64,000 nucleotides of DNA from contig CAUJHH010000018.1 in NCBI GenBank assembly GCA_963204725.1, positions 1 through 64,000 of the forward strand, given 5' to 3'. The notes under the pieces were generated by a model. The model searched no databases. It saw only the letters and a program-made list of their open reading frames with translations, and had not been told where the DNA came from. The translations under genes were made by a program, and so were the position numbers. This stretch comes from Planctomycetota bacterium (GTDB lineage: Bacteria > Planctomycetota > Phycisphaerae > Phycisphaerales > UBA1924). Below are positions 50,796-58,109 of the stretch, piece after piece (position 1 is the stretch's first letter; every line of letters starts with the position of its first letter).

Positions 50796-51232
50796 GAATA
50801 AAGGTCCTTCTCAACGCGGAGAGCCGCGGAGGGCCGCGGAGAGGGATGGGTCACGGCGCGGCGGACGACACCATCGATCAGACGCGTCACGTTGAAGTTG
50901 ATCAACAGGCCTACAGGCTTGCGGCTGAGGCGGAGATACGTCATCAACTGGGCCTCGTGGATCGGAGCGATCTTGTCGATGCTCTTGAGTTCGACGACGA
51001 CCAAGTCTTCGACGAGCAGGTCCATCCGAAGGCCCGACTCAAGCCGCAATGAATCGTAACCAATGGGGATGTCAACCTGACGAGCCACACGAAGACCGGA
51101 CTTTACGAGTTCGTGGACGACACACGCCTCGTACGCGATCTCGAGCAACCCGGGCCCGAGCGCGCGATGAACCTTGATCGCTGCACCGATGATCCGCTCG
51201 CTCAGGTCTTCGTGCTCGAGTCCGCTCACCAT
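50792..51232 (-). CDS. GxxExxY protein (PD-(D/E)XK nuclease-like)
   Basis: The 146-residue protein has the name-giving motif GLLEIAY (28-34, in ALGPGLLEIAYEACVVHEL) and a nuclease-like core with D71 and the VVVELKS (E81, K83) element of the PD-(D/E)XK superfamily. Its function is not established. The C-terminal tail, encoded by the inverted repeat at 50810-50841 (residues about 131-141), lies outside the domain. The stop overlaps the polA start as ATGA. The ATG at 51232 begins the conserved domain; the frame continues to 51472 but that is antisense to the GlmU-like gene. The gene is bounded by two inverted repeats, and looks like a module inserted between the GlmU-like gene and polA. Confidence 0.87.
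   Translation of the reverse strand: MVSGLEHEDLSERIIGAAIKVHRALGPGLLEIAYEACVVHELVKSGLRVARQVDIPIGYDSLRLESGLRMDLLVEDLVVVELKSIDKIAPIHEAQLMTYLRLSRKPVGLLINFNVTRLIDGVVRRAVTHPSPRPSAALRVEKDLYS
50810..50841 (+). repeat. Left inverted repeat flanking the GxxExxY gene
   Basis: A 32-bp element starting CTCAACGCGGAG and built of GCCGCGGAG-type units. It is the inverted copy of 51259-51290 with 30 of 32 identical bases. It lies inside the 3' end of the GxxExxY gene and encodes part of its tail. Confidence 0.8.
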
Positions 51233-51258
51233 CTGATCCTCCACCCCCGCGTGCCTTC

Positions 51259-51290
51259 CTCCGCGGCCCTCAGCGGCCCTCCGCGTTGAG
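51259..51290 (-). repeat. Right inverted repeat flanking the GxxExxY gene
   Basis: Inverted copy of the left repeat, differing at two bases. It lies at the 3' end of the GlmU-like gene and upstream of the GxxExxY start. One of the two differences changes CGCGGAG to CGCTGAG and so creates the stop codon of the GlmU-like gene at 51270-51272. Confidence 0.8.
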
Positions 51291-52511
51291 TCCTTCCAGT
51301 CTTCCGGCATACACCGCCGACGGCACGATCTTTCTGCGCGCCATCGCCGCCCGCGCGACATCCATGAACTTGTCGAAGCGGTAGGGTTTCTCACCGGCGT
51401 CGGTGGCCCATGTGAAGGCCGGAACGGTGCCGCTGACGGGCTTCGTCGCGGCCCACATTGTGCCGGTTCCAACGATCGACCCCGTCATGATCCGCGTGCA
51501 GATCGCGGTCTTGACATGATCGCCGATGATCGCGCCGAGGAAGGTCTCGCCTGTGCGTTCGTTGGAGCCGCCGGGCGTGGCCCGCGCGATGATCTCGCCG
51601 TACGTGTTGAGGAGGTTGGAGTTCGTCGTTCCCGCGCCGAGGTTCACCCACTCACCGAGCCACGAGTCGCCGAGGTGGCCGTCGTGTGCTTTGTTGGAGA
51701 AACCCTGCATGATTGTGCCGCCGACTTCGCCTGCGACCTTGCAGTGCGGGCCGAGCGCGGTCTGGCCCTTGACGAGCGAGTGGTCGAGCACGGTGGAGTG
51801 TGCGCCGATAGCGCAGGGGCCGATCAGGATCGCACCCGGCCGGACGACGGCGTGCGGCCCGATCCAGATCGGTCCATGATCGGCGTCGAGCACGACCGTC
51901 GGATAGACCCGTGCAGAGGGGTCGATATGGATGGGGTGTGCGCCGATGGGAGTGACGCCGGGCGGGATCGCAGAGGGCACGTTCGCCAGCAGTTCAAGGT
52001 CTGCGGCGATCGCGCCGTCGCGGAGCGACCGCACGTGCCATGGCCTTGTCAGCAGGACGCGTCGATCGATGCATGCGACGGTGTCTGTCTTCACGCTCGC
52101 GCCTGGTGTGAGAGCCGTTGCGTTATCGATGGTGGTGCGCCACGCAACGAGGTGGCCGCTGGCCTTCTCGACCAGTGCGGCGCCGAACGCAAGACCGAGC
52201 GCCTCGGGCACCGGGAGCACGCACCGTCCGTTCACGACGAGCACATCGTCGGGCGCGCCGTGGGCGAGCGCGAGGCCCGAGTTGACGGGTTTCACGTGAC
52301 GCTCCTTCGTGAGCGCCACGAGTCCGGGCGGGACCATCAGAGCGTCCACGTGTACCACCCGGGCCCAGCGATCGAGCGTGGTGAGGACCCCGGTGCGCAC
52401 ATCGAACGCCGCCCGCAGATCGGTGAGCGGCGAGAGCACGGCTGGCCCGGAGAACGGGACCGGTGAGCCGGCGGCGGAGAGATCCAGATCGAAGAGAATG
52501 GCTCTTTTCAT
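51270..52511 (-). CDS. GlmU-like putative sugar nucleotidyltransferase (TIGR03991-type)
   Basis: The 413-residue protein has an N-terminal region recalling a degraded nucleotidyltransferase (MKRAILFDLDLSAAGSPVPFSGPAVLSPLTDLRAAFDVRTG) and a long C-terminal left-handed beta-helix of hexapeptide repeats (about residues 200-390: HIDPSARVYPTVVLD, GPHAVVRPGAILIGPCAIGAHSTV, NLGAGTTNSNL, and ICTRIMTGSIVG). This is the GlmU-family putative sugar nucleotidyltransferase. It would make or acetylate a nucleotide-sugar used in envelope or capsule synthesis; activity cannot be told because the usual Rossmann GxG-TR motif is not clear. Its last residues and stop come from the right inverted repeat. It is divergent from a HAD gene. 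Confidence 0.85.
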   Translation of the reverse strand: MKRAILFDLDLSAAGSPVPFSGPAVLSPLTDLRAAFDVRTGVLTTLDRWARVVHVDALMVPPGLVALTKERHVKPVNSGLALAHGAPDDVLVVNGRCVLPVPEALGLAFGAALVEKASGHLVAWRTTIDNATALTPGASVKTDTVACIDRRVLLTRPWHVRSLRDGAIAADLELLANVPSAIPPGVTPIGAHPIHIDPSARVYPTVVLDADHGPIWIGPHAVVRPGAILIGPCAIGAHSTVLDHSLVKGQTALGPHCKVAGEVGGTIMQGFSNKAHDGHLGDSWLGEWVNLGAGTTNSNLLNTYGEIIARATPGGSNERTGETFLGAIIGDHVKTAICTRIMTGSIVGTGTMWAATKPVSGTVPAFTWATDAGEKPYRFDKFMDVARAAMARRKIVPSAVYAGRLEGLNAEGR

Positions 52512-52575
52512 CGCCAACAGTGTACGGGATTGGGCGCGTGCGTCCTTTGAATCCCGCCTCACCCTACCGTTGCGG

Positions 52576-53298
52576 GTGCAGCCCCAAACCACCTCCGAGT
52601 CCGCCGATCCTTCCGCGCTTCGCGCCGTGATCTTCGACTTTGACGGAACGCTCGTCGATTCCGAGCCGATCCACGCGCTCGCGACGCGCGAGGGGTTGGC
52701 CGTGGCCGACATTGATCTGACCGTTGAGGAGTTTCTCGGCCGCTGGGTCGGGCTCCCGGATATCGACTGCTATCTCCAGGTCGCACGCGATCGGGGCCGG
52801 ACGCTGGAGGCGCCGATGATCGCGCGCATCCAGTCCACCAAGAACGCGACCTACGAGCGGCTTGTGCTTGAGGGGCAGGTCCCCCTCTGCCCCGGCGTGC
52901 TGGCGCTGGTGCGCTCGCTCGAGTCTCGCTATCCGCTCGCCGTCTGCAGTGCTGCAAGAGGAATCGAGATCGAGGCCGCGCTCCGGCGTCACGGCTTGCG
53001 AGCGTCATTCCAGACCGTCGTCGCGGTTGAGGATGTGAAACAGAGTAAACCGCACCCCGAGGGGTACCTGCTCGCTGCGAAGCGACTCGGGATCGAGCCC
53101 GCTTCGTGCGTGGCGATCGAGGATACGCCGAGGGGAATCGAGGCCGCGCGGGCTGCGGGAATGGCGGTCGCCGGCGTCGCGCAGACGATCGATGCGTCGC
53201 GGCTGACCGGCGCGACGTGCGTTCGCGCGAGCATGCTCGAGGTTGACGTTTCGGCCCTCAGCGAGGCCCACGCGCGTCACGCACGGGGCGCGTCATGA
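52576..53298 (+). CDS. HAD-superfamily hydrolase, beta-phosphoglucomutase-like
   Basis: The 240-residue protein has motif I DFDGTLVDSEP, motif II in VCSAARG, motif III Lys in KQSKPHPEGYLLAA and motif IV IEDTPRG, with a helical cap between I and II. Motif II has Ala after Ser instead of Gly. The family dephosphorylates small phosphate esters or shifts phosphate within a sugar; the substrate is unknown. The protein is similar in plan to the HAD at 461-1108. The start GTG 52576 was chosen because it leaves about 17 residues before motif I; TTG 52570 is also possible. The end overlaps the mreD 3' end by 6 bp on the opposite strand. Confidence 0.85.
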   Translation: MQPQTTSESADPSALRAVIFDFDGTLVDSEPIHALATREGLAVADIDLTVEEFLGRWVGLPDIDCYLQVARDRGRTLEAPMIARIQSTKNATYERLVLEGQVPLCPGVLALVRSLESRYPLAVCSAARGIEIEAALRRHGLRASFQTVVAVEDVKQSKPHPEGYLLAAKRLGIEPASCVAIEDTPRGIEAARAAGMAVAGVAQTIDASRLTGATCVRASMLEVDVSALSEAHARHARGAS

Positions 53299-53862
53299 TC
53301 GCTTGACGTACCGACGCGTTCCGGGCGTCTGGAGACCCATGAAGGGTGCAACGAACAGGAGCGCGGGCGCGAGCACGAGGCCGATCAGGCCGGTGTAAAG
53401 GGCCGAGATCAGCCGCGCCAGCAACTGCTGTGGTGGGCTCCAGTCGATCGGATCGTTGTAGAACGCCGTGTGCAGGGTGATGATTGCGACAACGACCACA
53501 TTGGCGACAATCGCTGCAGCCCCCGACAGGAACGCCACGCTCAGCGGGTTCCGCCGCATCATGATGCCGCGCAGTGTGAGCACCAGTTGCCCCGCCAGCA
53601 GGTATCCGAGCGCATACGGGCCGATCATCGTTGCCGTGCCGAAGTCCGTCCTCGGGATCTTCCACGTCAGATCGATCATCAGCCCGAGCAGAAGGCACGC
53701 CCAGAGCGAGGCGGATGATGAGGCGAACATCGCCACCACCACGGCCAGTGGAAGCACGAAGCTCGGCGCGATCGGTGTCGGTCCGAGTTGCAGCGCGGGC
53801 TTGAGCCCTGTCTCCAATCCGACCATCACCCACGCGACCAATGCGAACATCAGCCATTTCAT
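53293..53862 (-). CDS. mreD: Rod shape-determining protein MreD
   Basis: The 189-residue protein has about five to six membrane helices and no charged loops of size, as in MreD. The family motif in helix 3 is LLLGLMIDLTWKIPRTDFG (compare LGLLLDL... in other MreD). It completes the elongasome scaffold with MreB and MreC in the inner membrane. Assignment rests largely on gene order and topology, since MreD is weakly conserved. It is coupled to mreC by ATGA at 53859-53862. Confidence 0.85.
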   Translation of the reverse strand: MKWLMFALVAWVMVGLETGLKPALQLGPTPIAPSFVLPLAVVVAMFASSSASLWACLLLGLMIDLTWKIPRTDFGTATMIGPYALGYLLAGQLVLTLRGIMMRRNPLSVAFLSGAAAIVANVVVVAIITLHTAFYNDPIDWSPPQQLLARLISALYTGLIGLVLAPALLFVAPFMGLQTPGTRRYVKRS

Positions 53863-54737
53863 GGGCGATCCTCCGCGTCCAGGGGCGACATCCGGAGGAC
53901 CACCTCGCCGACACGATCCAGACGGAGTGCGGGGCGCACCGTCACGATGATGCGAAGGGGCTGGTTGGGCGCTGGCTCGACTTCTTCGATGACACCGATC
54001 AGGAGCATCTGTGCCGCCCGTGGCCACGCCGAGTCCTGGAGCAGCACCCGCATTCCGGGTTCTATCGCGCGTCTTGGCCCGATCCCGCCGATGTCCTCAA
54101 CCGGTCCGCTGAGCGTGCCGGTTCCGGTCGGCTTCAGCAGGCAGGTCGGCCCCGCGCTCGTGGCGTCCAGGAGGATCATCCCGCCGAGAGAGCCAGCGCC
54201 CGGATCGGTGATCGGGACCACATGGCAGATCCTCTCGGCGGCGTCCTGCACCCGTCCGACAAGTTGCACGCCCGCCGTCGTCGCGATCGCGCCGCGCTGA
54301 ACGCCCGACGACCGGCCGGCGCGCACGCGCAACACGGTGCTCGAGCGATCGCTCGATGATGCGATCACGGGCGCGACGACTTGCCTCACTTTGGCATCTG
54401 GATAGAGCGAGGCACCAGACTGGAGGTCCGTGATCAGCGCACGCAGGCGGGCGACCTCGTCGCGTTCGAGGCGGTAGAGACGCTCGAGTTCGTCCTTCTC
54501 GCGCTCCAGGCGTCGCACCTGCTCAGGCTGCGCGCTGCGCGGCGAGGCGGGCGCGATCCACCGAGCGATCCTCGCCGAAGGGTCGCTCACGGGCGCAACC
54601 AGTGTGCCCAGCAGGTCCCCGAACCAGCCCGCCCATGCGGTCATGCGGATCGGCAGCAACCCGAGGACGAGCAGCACCAGAATCGATCCGGCGAGCAATC
54701 GTCTCGACGGCTTGGGCTGGTGCATTGTCTGTGCCAT
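53859..54737 (-). CDS. mreC: Rod shape-determining protein MreC
   Basis: The 292-residue protein has one N-terminal membrane helix (about residues 14-33), a coiled coil (about 75-105, QPEQVRRLEREKDELERLYRLERDEVARLRALI), then the beta-rich periplasmic domain with VAPVIASSSDRSSTVLRVRAGRSSGVQRGAIATTAG and LVGRV. MreC links the cell-wall synthases to MreB. ATG 54737 gives a short cytoplasmic tail; ATG 54725 is an alternative. It lies 43 bp downstream of mreB. Confidence 0.92.
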   Translation of the reverse strand: MAQTMHQPKPSRRLLAGSILVLLVLGLLPIRMTAWAGWFGDLLGTLVAPVSDPSARIARWIAPASPRSAQPEQVRRLEREKDELERLYRLERDEVARLRALITDLQSGASLYPDAKVRQVVAPVIASSSDRSSTVLRVRAGRSSGVQRGAIATTAGVQLVGRVQDAAERICHVVPITDPGAGSLGGMILLDATSAGPTCLLKPTGTGTLSGPVEDIGGIGPRRAIEPGMRVLLQDSAWPRAAQMLLIGVIEEVEPAPNQPLRIIVTVRPALRLDRVGEVVLRMSPLDAEDRP

Positions 54738-54780
54738 GTTGTGCCAGTCGGGATCGAACGAGACAACGTGCGATCTGGTT

Positions 54781-55830
54781 TCAGATCGAGACGTCGTTCT
54801 CGAGGGTGTCCTTCCACTCCTCGAAGTTCTCCAGGAAGATGCACGTGCCGCGCGCGACGCAGGTGAGAGGATCGTCGGCCAGACGCACGCCGAGCCCGGT
54901 CGCCTTCGACAAGACCTTGTCGAGGCCCCGGAGCAGCGCTCCGCCCCCTGCAAGCACGACACCGTTCTCAACCAGGTCCGCCGCGAGCTCCGGCTCCGCT
55001 CGTTCCAGCGTGCGCGTGACCGCTTCGGTGATCGCGCCCACGGGCTCGCTGAGCGCCTCGCGCACCTCGTCGGAGGTGATCGCGGTCTTGCGTGGCAGCC
55101 CGGAGATCATGTCGCGTCCGCGAACCTCCATCGACGCGGGCTCACCCGCCGGCGCCGCCGAGCCGATCTCGATCTTGATCCGTTCGGCCGACTGCTCGCC
55201 GATCATCATGTTGTACGCACGCTTCATGTGGCTGATGATCGCCTCGTCGAGATCATCGCCCGCCACGCGCACCGACTCGCACACCGCGATGTCCGCGAGC
55301 GACAGGATGGCAACCTCGGTCGTGCCGCCGCCGATATCGACGATCATCGATGCCGTTGCCTCTGCCACGGGCAGCCCTGCGCCGATCGCCGCGGCGAGTG
55401 GCTCCTCGATCAGGTAGGTCATCCGCGCCCCGGCCCGCATCGACGAATCGAACACGGCTCGCTTCTCAACCGCCGTGATGCCGGAAGGGATTGAGATGAC
55501 AACGCGCGGCCCGAAAATCCGAGACTTTCCGTTCACCTTGTTGATGAAGTACTTGAGCATCGCCTCGGTGATCTCGAAATCCGAGATCACCCCGTCCTTC
55601 AGGGGGCGGATGGCGGTGATTGAGCCCGGCGTCTTGCCGAGCATCTCCTTGGCCATCCAGCCGACGGCCTGGCCGTCCTTGAGAACCTGATTCGTGCCCT
55701 TCTTGACGGCCACGACCGATGGCTCATTGAGAACGATCCCCTGCCCCCGAACGGAGACGAGCGTGTTGCACGTGCCCAGGTCGATGCCCATATCGACGCT
55801 GAACAGTCCCATGATCCGATCCATCCACAT
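54781..55830 (-). CDS. mreB: Rod shape-determining protein MreB
   Basis: MreB is the actin-like ATPase that organises cell-wall growth. The 349-residue protein has the phosphate-1 loop GIDLGTCNTLVSV, the connecting IPSGITAVEKRAV, phosphate-2 VDIGGGTTEVAIL and the adenosine motif VVLAGGGALLRGLDK. Length is typical. Starts at 55830, 55824 and 55812 are in frame; 55830 gives an N-terminus as in E. coli and follows GGAAGA. It is the first gene of the mreBCD operon, with a candidate promoter at 55958-55986. Confidence 0.96.
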   Translation of the reverse strand: MWMDRIMGLFSVDMGIDLGTCNTLVSVRGQGIVLNEPSVVAVKKGTNQVLKDGQAVGWMAKEMLGKTPGSITAIRPLKDGVISDFEITEAMLKYFINKVNGKSRIFGPRVVISIPSGITAVEKRAVFDSSMRAGARMTYLIEEPLAAAIGAGLPVAEATASMIVDIGGGTTEVAILSLADIAVCESVRVAGDDLDEAIISHMKRAYNMMIGEQSAERIKIEIGSAAPAGEPASMEVRGRDMISGLPRKTAITSDEVREALSEPVGAITEAVTRTLERAEPELAADLVENGVVLAGGGALLRGLDKVLSKATGLGVRLADDPLTCVARGTCIFLENFEEWKDTLENDVSI

Positions 55831-55957
55831 GGGCTGATCTTCCAGTCGCCGGAGCATCGTCCGGAGCAAGGGTGCTGCCACGCGGTCGGGAGGCCGTCCT
55901 GCCGCCCATTCCCGCTGGCCCACAGATTATCGGCCATTCGGCGATTTGGCCACACCC

Positions 55958-55986
55958 ACCATACATATCCCGCGAATCCGCGTGAA
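55958..55986 (-). promoter_or_regulatory. Candidate promoter of mreB
   Basis: On the minus strand TTCACG (55981-55986) and TATGGT (55958-55963) are separated by 17 bases; each matches 4 of 6 bases of the sigma-70 boxes. It is 128 bp before the mreB start. Weak by sequence alone. Confidence 0.3.
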
Positions 55987-56110
55987 CACGTCGTTGACAT
56001 CTTATCGGGTCAAAGGAAAGCCGCACGGGCCATCGGGGTGGCACGTGCGGCATGCGGAGGTTGGCTCCTCGCTCGGCGATCCGGGGATCGGCACTCCCGG
56101 ACCCTTGAAC

Positions 56111-57049
56111 TCAGTTCGTCCGAGCAATCTGATTCGAGTCGACCTTCTTGCTGGGCTCCGGGGTGATCTCGAGTACGGGCGGCTTGACCTCGATCCGGGC
56201 CGGGCTCATCAGACCGGGTCGGGCGACCTCAAGATCGAGCTGCATCTTGGCCCGCTGCTCGTAGGTCGAGGCTCCGCCCTGTGCCGACAGTGCCTGCAGC
56301 TCTGACTCCTGGCGGGCACGGATGTCCGCCATCTTGCCGGTGAGCTGGTCGAGCGACGCGACCTCGTAGCGGCTCACCCGATCCAGCGTCTCCTGACGCT
56401 TGGACATGAGCTCGATCATGCGGTCGTTCCTCGCGATCGCGTCGACCTGGCGGTCCAGCGTCCAGAGCTGGGCCTGAAACTCACCCCGCTCGGTCTCGAG
56501 TTGGTTGAGCAGGGTCGAGAGCCTGTCACGCTGCTGCGACAGGAGTCCGAGGTCGCGCTCGATATCCGACGCCCGAGACGCATACGCCGAGCGGGACTGG
56601 CTGATCGAGTTCGCCTTGGAGTAGACCTGCTCCAGGTCCATTGACTGATTGTCCAGTCTCACCCGGATCACGTGCCCGACGTTCTGCACACGGGCCTCCT
56701 CGGCCTTCGCGAGCAGGTCCTGCACCTGCGACAGGTCCTCATCGGCGAGCGCAACGACACGCTGGCTCACCGACAGTTCGCGGGTCAACTGGCCGACCTG
56801 GGCCTCGAGTTCCGCCAGATCGCCGCGAACATCGGCGATCCTCTGCGGGTACTGGCCCTCCAGCTCTCGCAGCTGCGCACGCAGTGCGACGGGGTCCTCG
56901 ATGTGGCGGTCGATGCCGGAATTGATCTTCTGCTTGGTCTGCTGGAAGACCGCCGCGACACGGTGTGGACCCGCAACGGCGACGGTCGCGCCCCCGACGA
57001 GGGCCAGAATCAGAGCGCTACGAACGATGCAACGAGTAAAGCACGGCAT
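56111..57049 (-). CDS. Exported coiled-coil protein of unknown function
   Basis: The 312-residue protein has a signal peptide (hydrophobic core in residues 9-26, AVAG cleavage region) and then almost entirely charged helix with heptad spacing (about 40-270: for example VRGDLAELEAQVGQLTRELSVSQRVVALADEDLSQVQDLLAKAEEA). The last 35 residues are Pro-rich. No family was recognised; a periplasmic structural or tethering protein would fit. A GGAGG ribosome site lies six bases before ATG 57049, and an upstream extension to 57244 lacks features. It lies on the same strand as mreB, about 280 bp ahead of it, so co-transcription is possible, and it diverges from the sigma/kinase pair. Confidence 0.7.
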   Translation of the reverse strand: MPCFTRCIVRSALILALVGGATVAVAGPHRVAAVFQQTKQKINSGIDRHIEDPVALRAQLRELEGQYPQRIADVRGDLAELEAQVGQLTRELSVSQRVVALADEDLSQVQDLLAKAEEARVQNVGHVIRVRLDNQSMDLEQVYSKANSISQSRSAYASRASDIERDLGLLSQQRDRLSTLLNQLETERGEFQAQLWTLDRQVDAIARNDRMIELMSKRQETLDRVSRYEVASLDQLTGKMADIRARQESELQALSAQGGASTYEQRAKMQLDLEVARPGLMSPARIEVKPPVLEITPEPSKKVDSNQIARTN

Positions 57050-57309
57050 GATGGGCCTCCAAATAGGGCCCGTCCGCTCTCGGACGGGGGCGTGCGGTGT
57101 GTGGCCTGACGGGACGAGTGTTTGGGAGATCAACTCCGGCTCTTTCATGCCTTGGACCGCCGACGGCCCATATCCTTCTTTGTTCAGCCATTGGGGCGGA
57201 GCGGGATTGTGTTCCGGGGCGAAATCGGGCCCGCCCCACCCCAAACAAAGCGTCGATCGCGTGCCGATTCGGGGACGCTGTGCGTGCGCGATCGCGGAGG
57301 TGCTCGGGA

Positions 57310-58065
57310 ATGCTCAGCTCGCTTACGACCGGCTTTGTCTCGCGCCTCCGCGCCAACGATCAGGCGGCGTGGTTCGAGCTCTGGCAGACCTTTGGCCCCG
57401 TCATCCGCGCCCAGCTCTCAAAGTGGGGCAAGGGACGGATCGGCTCACAGACCGTACAGGATCTCTCGCAGGAGACGCTCGCCGCGCTCTCGGATTCAAT
57501 CGATCGCTTTGATCCCACACGCGGCGCCCGATTCTCGACATGGCTGCTCGCCATCGCCAAGCACGTGCTCGGCGATGAGATGGATCGCCGCAATGCACAG
57601 AAGCGAGGCGGCAATCGCCGCCCTGTCGAGCTCGACGAGCGCTGGATGGCCGGGCGCGTCGAGGGTGTCGATGAGGCCTACGAGGCCGCTGTTTTCAGGG
57701 CCAAGGTCGAGGCCGCGATTCGCATGGTCGAGAAGGAATCGGACTTCACCGACTTTGCTATCTATCGCATGCGCGTTCTCGACGGCGCGAGCGGCAAGGA
57801 CGTCGCCGCTTCCCTCGGGCTCTCCGAGCCGACCATCAGCCGTCGGCTCGCCAAGGTGAGAGATCTCCTCCGCCGACGCGTCGCCCAGGTCATCGCCACA
57901 TATTCCTTCACTGAAGAAGAAGTCGCGGAGGCCGAACGAAACGGCCTCGAGCTCAATCCGACTAAGGCCGACGACGCCCTCTTTGACGAGAGCGTGGCCG
58001 AGATCTATCACCGACAGATGGAACTCCGGCAACGCGACGAAGAGGCCGCTCGAATGGGCGGCTGA
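57310..58065 (+). CDS. RNA polymerase sigma factor, ECF-like (planctomycete type)
   Basis: The 251-residue protein has region 2 (FELWQTFGPVIRAQL, TVQDLSQETLAALSDSIDRFDPTRGARFSTWLLAIAKHVLGDEMDRRNAQKRGG) and region 4 (FAIYRMRVLDGASGKDVAASLGLSEPTISRRLAKVRDLLRRR). The C-terminal 55 residues are acidic and extra to the usual ECF layout; they may be a regulatory extension. The ATG is at 57310. A kinase gene follows after 44 bp, mirroring the first sigma/kinase pair at 22909-26588. Confidence 0.85.
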   Translation: MLSSLTTGFVSRLRANDQAAWFELWQTFGPVIRAQLSKWGKGRIGSQTVQDLSQETLAALSDSIDRFDPTRGARFSTWLLAIAKHVLGDEMDRRNAQKRGGNRRPVELDERWMAGRVEGVDEAYEAAVFRAKVEAAIRMVEKESDFTDFAIYRMRVLDGASGKDVAASLGLSEPTISRRLAKVRDLLRRRVAQVIATYSFTEEEVAEAERNGLELNPTKADDALFDESVAEIYHRQMELRQRDEEAARMGG

Positions 58066-58109
58066 GGGCGGGAGGGGCCAGAGACCGGCCCCGATCGGGA
58101 GCAGCATCA

